Below are positions 1-5,580 of a stretch of DNA of 7,016 bases, piece after piece. Position numbers and translations under genes: made by a program. The notes under the pieces were generated by a model, which saw nothing but the letters and a program-made list of their open reading frames with translations, was not told the origin of the DNA and did not search any database. The stretch's first letter is position 1, and every line of letters starts with the position of its first letter. Source of the DNA: an uncultured Bacilli bacterium (GTDB lineage Bacteria; Bacillota_I; Bacilli_A; RF39; UBA660); the NCBI GenBank assembly GCA_947631365.1, contig CANRLB010000058.1, positions 1-7,016 on the forward strand, read 5' to 3'.

Positions 1-929
1 ATTCCGGCTTTTTTAGCATAATTATTAATAACTCTTGTTAAAGCTCTTCTAACCCCTTCTTCATGCGTTCCACCATCATGAGTATTAATATTATTAACAA
101 ACGAATAAATACTATCTGAATAACCTGAATTATATTGCATAGCAACTTCAAAGAAAACGCCATCTTCTTCTCCTTCTAAATGAATAATTTCTTCATGAAT
201 TGGAGTTTTAGAAGTATTTAAAAATTTAACATATTCCGAAATACCGCCTTCATACATAAATTTTTCGCCAGTCGTATCTTTATCATCACGATCATCTCTA
301 ATTGTTAAAGCAAGTCCTTTATTTAAAAACGCTAATTCTCTAACTCTAACTTTTAATGTTTCATAATCAAAAATATCGGTATCAAAAATATCGGAATCTG
401 GCTTAAAAGAAACAACTGTACCGGTTCTTTCTTTTTCACAATCACCAATACAAGTTAATTTTTGAGCCGTTTTACCGCCATTTTCAAACTTAGCTTCATA
501 AATTTTACCATCTTTATAAACAGTGACAGTAACCCATTTAGATAAGGCATTTACAACGGAAGCTCCAACACCATGGAGTCCTCCACTAACTTTATAACCG
601 CCTCCACCAAACTTACCACCAGCATGTAAAACAGTATAAACAGTTTCAACAGTTGATATACCAGTTTTAGGATGAATTCCTACAGGAATACCACGTCCAT
701 TATCTTTTACCGTTATGGAATTTCCTTTATTAATAATTATTTCAATATGATTACAAAATCCAGCTAAAGCTTCATCTATGGCATTATCAACAATTTCCCA
801 TACTAAATGATGTAGACCTTTAACATCAGTAGTCCCAATATACATACCAGGACGTTTTCTAACAGCTTCTAGACCCTCTAAAACTTGAATATCATTATCA
901 CTATAATGTAAATTTTCTTCTTTCATCAT
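1..929 (-). CDS. gyrB: DNA gyrase subunit B, N-terminal part (runs off the left edge)
   Basis: This is the ATPase subunit of DNA gyrase, which with GyrA introduces negative supercoils ahead of replication forks. About 309 codons are present and the C-terminal half lies outside the window. The GHKL ATPase fold is clear: RKRPGMYIG (about residues 24-32), the EIVDNAIDEA box (45-54) with the catalytic Glu and Mg-binding Asn, DNGRGIP (76-82), and the ATP-lid segment GGLHGVGASVVNALS (116-130). A second domain begins in the EGGISEYV and SFVNNINTHDGGTHE segments. GLHHLVWEIVDN and the recF context favour GyrB over ParE. Two ATGs lie back to back (929 and 926). The Shine-Dalgarno AGGGAGG (934-940) is 4 nt from the first and 7 nt from the second, so residue 2 may be the real start. 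The start overlaps the recF stop (ATGA), suggesting translational coupling. Nothing looks damaged. Confidence 0.96.
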   Translation of the reverse strand, partial: MMKEENLHYSDNDIQVLEGLEAVRKRPGMYIGTTDVKGLHHLVWEIVDNAIDEALAGFCNHIEIIINKGNSITVKDNGRGIPVGIHPKTGISTVETVYTVLHAGGKFGGGGYKVSGGLHGVGASVVNALSKWVTVTVYKDGKIYEAKFENGGKTAQKLTCIGDCEKERTGTVVSFKPDSDIFDTDIFDYETLKVRVRELAFLNKGLALTIRDDRDDKDTTGEKFMYEGGISEYVKFLNTSKTPIHEEIIHLEGEEDGVFFEVAMQYNSGYSDSIYSFVNNINTHDGGTHEEGVRRALTRVINNYAKKAG

Positions 930-2017
930 TTTTCCTCCCTAATTTCGTTACGTTCAACTTTATATATTGAAGATGTGGCTAACAACTTTTCATCTAATCG
1001 ATCTAATTCAGTGGTTGTTATAAATGTTTGAATATTATCATTTAATAAATTAATAATATTTTTTACCTTTTCATTATCAAGAGCACTAAATAAATCATCG
1101 AGAATTAATAAAGGTAAGGTATTTTTTTCTTTCATAATTAAATCTATTTCTGCTAATTTAAAGGCAAAAATAGCATTTTTCTTTTGCCCATTACTTCCCC
1201 ATTCTGAAATATCTTTATTATCAAGTAAAAATATTATATCGTCATGATGAATACCATACAAAGTTTTACCCATTGCTAATTCTCTTTTATAATTTTTATC
1301 ATAAATTTTGATTATCTCTTCTTTAGATTTATTCTTATAATCAGAACGATAATTTATAAATATTTCTCCATCATGACAAATTGATTGATATTTTTTACTA
1401 ATAATCTCATTAATACTATTAATAAATTTTTCTCTTAGATTAAAAATTTTAAAACCCCACTCAACTAGTTTTTGAGTTAAAATATCTAAATAATCTTTTG
1501 AGGCATTGCCATTAATATATAAGTCTCTTAAGTAGAAATTTCTTTGTTTTAAAATTTTATTGTAATTGTTTAAATAAACAATATATTCTTTTTCTAATTT
1601 ACTAATTTCAATATTAATTAATTTTCTTCTACTTTGTGGGGATGATGTAAATATTGTTTGTTCATCTGGTAAAAGTAATATAACATTTATTTTAGTAATA
1701 TAATCACTTAATTTAGAAATAATATTATTATTTATTTTAACTTTTTTTCCATCTTTACTTATAATAACTTGATAATTATTTTTGGTATCGTTTTCTATTT
1801 CTCCTTCTATTTTTGTACTTAATTCACCATCTTTTATTAACATTTTATCATCATTACTTCGAAATGATTTGGTAATTGATAACACATATATAGCCTCAAC
1901 TAAATTTGTTTTTCCTTCACCATTATTGCCATAAATAATATTTAAATGATTATTAAAGTTTAATTCAACTTTAGGATAATTTCTGAAATTTATTAATTTT
2001 ATAGTGTTCAATTTCAT
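926..2017 (-). CDS. recF: DNA replication and repair protein RecF
   Basis: RecF is an SMC/ABC-like ATPase of the RecFOR pathway that helps load RecA at gapped DNA and stalled forks. The 363-residue length is normal for the family. Visible motifs are the N-terminal LINFRNY, Walker A GNNGEGKT (30-37), a signature-like GSNGQKK (274-280), Walker B LLILDD (303-308) and the D-loop SALD (311-314). I chose the ATG at 2017 because it follows AGAAGG with 7 nt spacing and gives the family's usual N-terminus (MKLNTIKLINFRNY). The frame stays open upstream to a GTG at 2068, but those 17 residues match nothing expected and lack a ribosome site. The TGA stop overlaps the gyrB start, so the two are probably co-translated. 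The signature motif is less canonical than in Bacillus (GQKKNA rather than GQ-R-T), which is a minor variation. Confidence 0.96.
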   Translation of the reverse strand: MKLNTIKLINFRNYPKVELNFNNHLNIIYGNNGEGKTNLVEAIYVLSITKSFRSNDDKMLIKDGELSTKIEGEIENDTKNNYQVIISKDGKKVKINNNIISKLSDYITKINVILLLPDEQTIFTSSPQSRRKLINIEISKLEKEYIVYLNNYNKILKQRNFYLRDLYINGNASKDYLDILTQKLVEWGFKIFNLREKFINSINEIISKKYQSICHDGEIFINYRSDYKNKSKEEIIKIYDKNYKRELAMGKTLYGIHHDDIIFLLDNKDISEWGSNGQKKNAIFAFKLAEIDLIMKEKNTLPLLILDDLFSALDNEKVKNIINLLNDNIQTFITTTELDRLDEKLLATSSIYKVERNEIREEK

Positions 2018-2083
2018 AATTTGACCTTCTTTGGCGTTATATTTAATAATCATAGTGTTTAAGTACACCTATACCTACTTATA

Positions 2084-2112
2084 ATTATAACACAATATAA
2101 CATTATTTTAAA
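2084..2112 (-). promoter_or_regulatory. Candidate recF-gyrB promoter (extended -10)
   Basis: Read on the minus strand, a perfect TATAAT (2084-2089) is preceded by TGT (2090-2092), giving an extended -10 TGnTATAAT. A weak -35 TTTAAA (2107-2112, four of six) lies 17 bp upstream and overlaps the stop codon of the ComK-like gene. The predicted start is near 2077, giving a leader of about 60 nt before recF. This would let recF-gyrB be expressed independently of dnaA-dnaN. It is a prediction from motif matching in A+T-rich DNA. Confidence 0.45.
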
Positions 2113-2560
2113 CAAAATTTACATTTTTTGACCATTTTAAATAATTATTTAATTTAATTGTATTTATTAACATTTTTTCGAAACTATATTTAGAAATATT
2201 AACTATAAATTCTTGATCATTTATACATTTTATAATTAATTTATTTTGAATTTCTTCATAATTTATTATTTTATTTGCAACAATGAATAAACATTCTTTA
2301 TTTCTTAAACAATCAATCTGTAATAAAATGATATTTTCAGCCTCTGATATTAAAATCGGGACTTTATATTTAATATTTAATATTTTTTTAGCACTTTTAA
2401 TTCTTCCTTCCATACTACTACCATGAAGAAGACAATTATTTTCTAAAATTGATTTAATATGTTTGTTAATAACTTTCTTGTTTTCAACATTATATATTAT
2501 GGTTTCTTGATCATGTTTTAAAATTGCTATAGTTTGATCATTTATAATATAATTTTTCAT
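2108..2560 (-). CDS. ComK-family protein (competence transcription factor-like), short form
   Basis: This 150-residue protein resembles ComK, the DNA-binding master activator of competence in Bacillus. The resemblance is collinear with B. subtilis ComK as I recall it: YIINDQTIAIL (4-14) against YEVNGATIAVL, a Cys then GSSMEGR (43, 47-53) against GSSYAGR, KYKVPILI (64-71) against SHKPPIMV, ECLFI (89-93) against QCGWI, and ISKYSFEKM (122-130) against ISYNSFENQ. The protein ends about where the conserved core ends. It lacks the roughly 40-residue C-terminal tail that in B. subtilis carries the FMLYPK element recognised by the MecA/ClpCP degradation system. The start is supported by a perfect AGGAGG 4 nt upstream of the ATG. 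It has its own candidate promoter and sits between dnaN and recF, where Bacillus has yaaA. Family membership is fairly secure, but an actual role in competence is unproven; it could regulate other genes. Confidence 0.8.
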   Translation of the reverse strand: MKNYIINDQTIAILKHDQETIIYNVENKKVINKHIKSILENNCLLHGSSMEGRIKSAKKILNIKYKVPILISEAENIILLQIDCLRNKECLFIVANKIINYEEIQNKLIIKCINDQEFIVNISKYSFEKMLINTIKLNNYLKWSKNVNFV

Positions 2561-2583
2561 TGTGCCTCCTGAAATTAGGCTTT

Positions 2584-2592
2584 ACTATAGCA
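2584..2592 (-). promoter_or_regulatory. Candidate promoter of the ComK-like gene (extended -10)
   Basis: The minus strand reads TGCTATAGT, an extended -10 with TATAGT (2584-2589, five of six) and an upstream TG (2591-2592). No good -35 lies at 17 bp; TCGACA, resembling a -35, sits at 21 bp, which is too far for a normal promoter. A start near 2577 would give a leader of about 17 nt containing the AGGAGG ribosome site. The weak -35 is what one expects of an activator-dependent promoter, but this is an inference. Confidence 0.45.
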
Positions 2593-2623
2593 TAAAAGAA
2601 TTAAAAAAATTGTCGAAATAAAG

Positions 2624-2652
2624 AAAAAAAAAGAAAAATTTTCTTTTTTTTT
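2624..2652 (-). terminator. A+T-rich palindrome after dnaN, possible weak terminator
   Basis: A 29-bp inverted repeat with one unpaired central base overlaps the dnaN stop codon. On the minus strand it reads A9-G-A4, then T5-C-T9. As RNA it could form a hairpin with a single G-C pair whose 3' arm is itself a U-run. This would be a thermodynamically weak terminator and may let some dnaN transcripts through. The same sequence contains a match to the ComK AT-box (AAAA-N5-TTTT), so its role is ambiguous. Confidence 0.4.
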
Positions 2653-3772
2653 AATATGTTTTGACTGGTAAAATTAATTCAATTATTGACTCATCTTGAA
2701 CTGATTTAATTAAAATTGGTTTATCATCACCATTCATTAATAATAATATATTATTATCTTTTATAACTTTTAAAGCCTCTAACATATATCTTGAACTGAA
2801 AGCTATTTCTAATTTTTCTTTATTATTACATTCAATATTTATTTTTTCTTCGGTTTTACCAATTTCACTAGCACTAGAGGAGACAATCATTAATTTATCA
2901 TTAATTGATAATCTTACGATATTTTTATCTTTACTTTGAGCAAGTAAGGAAGCTCTATCAACGGCATCATTAAATTTTTTTAAATCTAAGTTAATCATAT
3001 AAGAAAATTCAGAAGGAATAAAATGATTAGTATCTGGATATTGACCATTTAATAAATTGGTTTGAAATTCAATATTACGATATTTGAAGAGTATTTTGTT
3101 ATTAAAGATATGCATAGTAACATCATCGCCATCACTTGTTAACATCTTTTCTAGTTCATTAATACTTTTTCCTGGTATAATTATATTAATCGTATTATTA
3201 ATCATATTATCAAGTTTAATACTTTTTTTAGCTAAACGATAAGAATCTGTAGCAATACATTCTAAACTATTACCAGCAATTTTTAAATTAATGCCTGTAA
3301 AAAGTAATCTAGCTTCTTGAGTAGATACTGCATATGATGTTTCATTAATCATATTTTTTAATAATTCATCTTTTAAAACAATTGGTTCTTTTGATTCATC
3401 AATATTTATTTGTGGATAATCAGATATTTCATAACAATTTAAATTATATTCATTATTATCAGTATAAATTTTAATTTTGGTATTATCAGATGATTCTAAA
3501 GTAATAATATCAGATGGCATTTTTCTAATTATATCTAAAATATATTTACTACCTATAATCATAGTTCCTGTTTTTTCTATTTTTTTAATATCTTTTTCAG
3601 CTATTTTAATTCTAATAGATAATTCAGAATCACTAGCAAATAAACTTAAACCATCATTTGTTAAATCAAATTTTATTCCATTTAATATTGGAATAGTTGT
3701 TCTTGTTCCTATTGCTCTTGTAACATTTGTAAGAGCTTCTAGTAAAGTTGTTTTATCAATAATAAATTTCAT
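2651..3772 (-). CDS. dnaN: DNA polymerase III beta subunit (sliding clamp)
   Basis: DnaN forms the ring-shaped dimer that tethers the replicative polymerase and many partner proteins to DNA. The 373-residue length fits three successive clamp folds (roughly 1-120, 125-245 and 250-373). Recognisable segments are the N-terminus MKFIIDKTTLLEAL, the PILNGIKFDL region (about 28-37), ATDSYRLA in the second domain and the family C-terminus ELILPVKTY, close to the common LPVRTY. The ATG at 3772 is preceded by AGAAGG (3781-3786) with 8 nt spacing. The gene follows dnaA by 134 bp in the same direction, as in most Bacilli. That spacer contains DnaA-box-like repeats, so DnaA may influence dnaN expression. 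The protein looks intact and ordinary. Confidence 0.98.
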   Translation of the reverse strand: MKFIIDKTTLLEALTNVTRAIGTRTTIPILNGIKFDLTNDGLSLFASDSELSIRIKIAEKDIKKIEKTGTMIIGSKYILDIIRKMPSDIITLESSDNTKIKIYTDNNEYNLNCYEISDYPQINIDESKEPIVLKDELLKNMINETSYAVSTQEARLLFTGINLKIAGNSLECIATDSYRLAKKSIKLDNMINNTINIIIPGKSINELEKMLTSDGDDVTMHIFNNKILFKYRNIEFQTNLLNGQYPDTNHFIPSEFSYMINLDLKKFNDAVDRASLLAQSKDKNIVRLSINDKLMIVSSSASEIGKTEEKINIECNNKEKLEIAFSSRYMLEALKVIKDNNILLLMNGDDKPILIKSVQDESIIELILPVKTY

Positions 3773-3817
3773 AAATCATTCCTTCTTTCTTTTATATAGT
3801 TTAAATTATTATTCTTT

Positions 3818-3842
3818 ATTATATTGTTAATAATGTTAATAA
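3818..3842 (-). promoter_or_regulatory. Candidate dnaN -10 with tandem 9-mers TTATTAACA in the -35 region
   Basis: On the minus strand two abutting copies of TTATTAACA (3834-3842 and 3825-3833) are followed one base later by TATAAT (3818-3823). The 9-mer matches the DnaA-box consensus TTATCCACA at seven of nine positions and is related to the ATATTAACA copies upstream of dnaA. No recognisable -35 is present at 17 bp, because the repeats occupy that space. A start near 3811 would leave a leader of about 40 nt. Control by DnaA is an inference. Confidence 0.4.
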
Positions 3843-3877
3843 CTTTAATTTTTCTTTATTTTATTTAGAAAATATAA

Positions 3878-3886
3878 TGTTGAAAA
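3878..3886 (-). promoter_or_regulatory. DnaA-box-like 9-mer TTTTCAACA downstream of dnaA
   Basis: The minus strand reads TTTTCAACA, identical to copies in the origin region upstream of dnaA. It differs from TTWTNCACA only at the sixth base (A for C). It lies 8 bp from the canonical box and points the opposite way. Confidence 0.5.
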
Positions 3887-3894
3887 CTATTTAA

Positions 3895-3903
3895 TTTTCC
3901 ACA
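3895..3903 (+). promoter_or_regulatory. Canonical DnaA box TTTTCCACA
   Basis: The plus strand reads TTTTCCACA, a perfect match to the DnaA-box consensus TTWTNCACA. It begins a few bases after the dnaA stop codon and is the only perfect consensus match I found in the two origin intergenic regions. Confidence 0.7.
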
Positions 3904-3906
3904 AAA

Positions 3907-5262
3907 TTATAACTTAGATTTAATTTCTTTTAACATATTATCTAAAGTAGTATTATTTTGAAGTTCCTCTTTTATTTTTTCACAACTAGCTACTACTGTA
4001 GAATGATCTCTTCCGCCAAATTCCAAACCAATTCGAGCTAAATTTTCTTCGGTTTCAATACGACATAAGTACATAGCAATATGTCTTGGTCTTGCAATAT
4101 TATTACTTCTTCTTTTGCTTTTTAAATCTTCTACTGTAATTTTAAAGAAATCAGCGACTACTTTTTGAATATGCGATATTGTATTTTCTTGATAAATATT
4201 AGTATCTACATAATCTTTAATGGCTTCAATGGCAAAATCTAAATTAATATATTCTGGTGTATATAACGCTGTAAATACTAGCAATCTATTAATTGTTCCT
4301 TCGATATGTCTTACATCACTAGGACAAGCATTAGCTATATATTCAATAACATCTTTGTTTACTTTATCTTTAATACTGGTATTTTGGATTTTTTGTTTAA
4401 TTATTTCACAACGTAATTCAAAATCAGGAGGATGAATATCAACTGGAAGTCCCCATTTAAAACGACTTCTAAGTCTTTCTTCAATTTTCTTTAAATCATC
4501 AGGTGAACGATCACTTGAAATGATTATTTGTTTATTGGCTTGATGTAATGCTTCAAAAGTATGAAAGAATTCTTGTTGTGTCATTGGTGAATCAACTAAA
4601 AATTGAATATCATCAATGATTAATACATCAACATTACGATATTTATTTTTAAAATTATTAGCATATTCTATGGCATCTTTGCCTTTTTCTATCTTCGATA
4701 AATCAACATATTCATCACGAAAGTCACTACTAGTAGTATATAAAACTTTTTTAGAAGAATGTTCTGTAATATAATTTCCAATGGCATTCATTAAATGAGT
4801 TTTACCCGTTCCACTTTTTCCATATATAAATAAGGGATTTCTAATAGTTCCTGGTGATTGAGCAACATTCATTGCGGAAATAAAAGCAAGTCGATTTGAT
4901 TCTCCAACGACATAATTATCAAAATTTAAATTAGGTTTTAAATTAGTATTCCAATTTATAACTTGGTTTGGATTTTCTTCTTCTTTAGTTATTTCTAAAT
5001 TTGTTATGTCATTTAATTCATCTTCTGTATAAAATTTAAATTCATAATTAATTCCTGTAAGAGAAAACATAGTACTATCTATTAAATCTAAATAAGTATT
5101 TTTAAGTATTTGTTTATGAACAGGTAGAGGTACTTTAATTGTAATTTCTTTATCGTCGATATTTACTAGTTCTAAATCATTAAACCATGCTGTGTAAGTG
5201 CCAGGACTTACTTCACTTGCAATTTCACTTAAAAATTGTTTAAATAATTCTTGTGTTTTCAA
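3907..5262 (-). CDS. dnaA: Chromosomal replication initiator protein DnaA
   Basis: DnaA is the AAA+ initiator that binds origin boxes, opens the duplex and recruits the helicase. The 451 residues contain domain I (about 1-80, GTYTAWFNDL), a short acidic linker, and AAA+ domain III with Walker A GKSGTGKT (148-155), Walker B VLIIDDIQ (213-220) and the arginine-finger region RLRSRFKWGL (263-272). Domain IV has SKRRSNNIARPR (382-393) and the helix-turn-helix signature GGRDHSTV (416-423). Against E. coli DnaA, R399, D433 and H434 are kept, while P423 is Ala (A409) and T435 is Ser (S421). The start is TTG at 5262: an in-frame TGA lies six codons upstream, there is no upstream ATG, and GGGGTGA gives a ribosome site about 7 nt away. 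A promoter and the main box array lie just upstream, so autoregulation by DnaA is likely. Confidence 0.98.
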   Translation of the reverse strand: MKTQELFKQFLSEIASEVSPGTYTAWFNDLELVNIDDKEITIKVPLPVHKQILKNTYLDLIDSTMFSLTGINYEFKFYTEDELNDITNLEITKEEENPNQVINWNTNLKPNLNFDNYVVGESNRLAFISAMNVAQSPGTIRNPLFIYGKSGTGKTHLMNAIGNYITEHSSKKVLYTTSSDFRDEYVDLSKIEKGKDAIEYANNFKNKYRNVDVLIIDDIQFLVDSPMTQQEFFHTFEALHQANKQIIISSDRSPDDLKKIEERLRSRFKWGLPVDIHPPDFELRCEIIKQKIQNTSIKDKVNKDVIEYIANACPSDVRHIEGTINRLLVFTALYTPEYINLDFAIEAIKDYVDTNIYQENTISHIQKVVADFFKITVEDLKSKRRSNNIARPRHIAMYLCRIETEENLARIGLEFGGRDHSTVVASCEKIKEELQNNTTLDNMLKEIKSKL

Positions 5263-5296
5263 TACCTCACCCCACGTTCATACATATCCCAATTTC

Positions 5297-5325
5297 ATTT
5301 TAACTTAAATAAAATTTTATTACAA
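5297..5325 (-). promoter_or_regulatory. Candidate dnaA promoter
   Basis: On the minus strand a -35 TTGTAA (5320-5325, four of six) and a -10 TAAAAT (5297-5302, five of six) are separated by exactly 17 bp. A start near 5290 would give a leader of about 28 nt ending in the GGGGTGA ribosome site and the TTG start. The nearest DnaA-box-like repeats (5347-5367) begin about 20 bp upstream of the -35, a suitable place for autoregulation. Confidence 0.55.
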
Positions 5326-5346
5326 GAAAAAAGTTATTAAATATCC

Positions 5347-5367
5347 TTTTCAACAAACTTTTCAACA
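5347..5367 (+). repeat. Two direct copies of DnaA-box-like TTTTCAACA (12-bp period)
   Basis: TTTTCAACA occurs at 5347-5355 and 5359-5367. The shared unit is longer, CTTTTCAACAA, repeated with a 12-bp period, and the same 11-mer recurs at 5401-5411. Each copy differs from the DnaA-box consensus TTWTNCACA only at base six. They face away from dnaA and lie close to its promoter. Confidence 0.6.
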
Positions 5368-5401
5368 ACTTTTTTCTAGATAATATCTATATTACATAAA
5401 C

Positions 5402-5419
5402 TTTTCAACAATTTCAACA
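5402..5419 (+). repeat. Abutting DnaA-box-like pair TTTTCAACA-ATTTCAACA
   Basis: Two 9-mers lie head to tail with no gap, TTTTCAACA (5402-5410) and ATTTCAACA (5411-5419). They form the left flank of the A+T-rich core of the origin. Weaker relatives TTTTAAACA (5433-5441) and ATTTCGACA (5441-5449) follow in the same orientation inside the core. Confidence 0.6.
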
Positions 5420-5470
5420 AAATTTTATTAACTTTTAAACATTTCGACATTTTAAGTTAAATAACTAAAA

Positions 5471-5497
5471 TGTTGAAAGTGTTGAAATTGTTAATAT
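5471..5497 (-). repeat. Three abutting inverted DnaA-box-like 9-mers
   Basis: On the minus strand three 9-mers follow one another without gaps: ATATTAACA (5489-5497), ATTTCAACA (5480-5488) and CTTTCAACA (5471-5479). They face the plus-strand copies across the A+T-rich core, giving the origin a roughly mirror-symmetric layout. Exact 9-bp phasing is unusual for random A+T-rich sequence and suggests cooperative binding of adjacent monomers. Confidence 0.6.
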
Positions 5498-5532
5498 TCT
5501 AGATTTTTACTTAGTTTAATACATTATTAAAA

Positions 5533-5552
5533 TGTTAATATATAGTGGAAAA
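5533..5552 (-). repeat. Outlying DnaA-box-like sites ATATTAACA and TTTTCCACT
   Basis: On the minus strand TTTTCCACT (5544-5552) matches the canonical DnaA box at eight of nine positions. ATATTAACA (5533-5541) is identical to the copy at 5489-5497. They mark the right edge of the array, next to the terminator of the upstream gene. Confidence 0.45.
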
Positions 5553-5580
5553 TAAAAAAGTTATCGTATTAATAACTTTT
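5551..5580 (-). terminator. Rho-independent terminator of the membrane-protein gene
   Basis: A perfect 9-bp inverted repeat (5556-5564 with 5572-5580, AAAAGTTAT and ATAACTTTT) encloses a 7-nt loop. On the minus strand the 3' arm runs into six T residues followed by ATTTT. It starts six bases after the stop codon of the upstream gene, so it should keep that transcript out of the origin and dnaA. The stem has few G-C pairs but suits this composition. Confidence 0.6.

Larger units (their letters stand above)
3773..3906. other. dnaA-dnaN intergenic region, probable unwinding part of the origin
   Basis: This 134-bp spacer is extremely A+T-rich. It contains one canonical DnaA box, one TTTTCAACA box and a tandem TTATTAACA pair. 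In B. subtilis the origin is bipartite and strand opening occurs between dnaA and dnaN, so this is a good candidate for the DNA-unwinding element. No gene is present. I see no clear DnaA-trio array, but runs of TAA/AAA-type triplets are too common here to judge by eye. Confidence 0.55.

Noticed and set aside
643..651. Box-like GTTTCAACA inside gyrB
   Set aside because: A single copy within a conserved coding segment, far from the origin array; most likely codon-driven.
2018..2068. N-terminal extension of recF to a GTG at 2068
   Set aside because: The ATG at 2017 has a proper Shine-Dalgarno and gives the family's normal N-terminus; the extra 17 residues match nothing.
3477..3830. Open frame on the plus strand, 117 codons, opposite dnaN
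   Set aside because: It is antisense to the conserved dnaN frame, has a hydrophobic low-complexity product typical of an A+T-rich antisense shadow, and matches no family I know.
4220..4435. Open frame on the plus strand, 71 codons, inside dnaA
   Set aside because: It lies antisense within the AAA+ domain of dnaA and has no ribosome site or recognisable product.
4727..4738. Palindrome ACTACTAGTAGT, reminiscent of DnaA-trio triplets
   Set aside because: It encodes a Thr-Thr-Ser-Ser run within the dnaA AAA+ domain and is not next to a DnaA box.
5299..5461. 11-bp inverted repeat TTTAACTTAAA (5299-5309) and TTTAAGTTAAA (5451-5461)
   Set aside because: It overlaps the dnaA -10 and is exact, but is nearly all A and T; in this composition such matches are expected by chance.
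5347..5497. CRISPR-like or iteron plasmid origin reading of the 9-mer repeats
   Set aside because: Units are only 9 bp, vary in spacing and orientation, lack spacers, and sit beside dnaA with no cas or plasmid rep gene.
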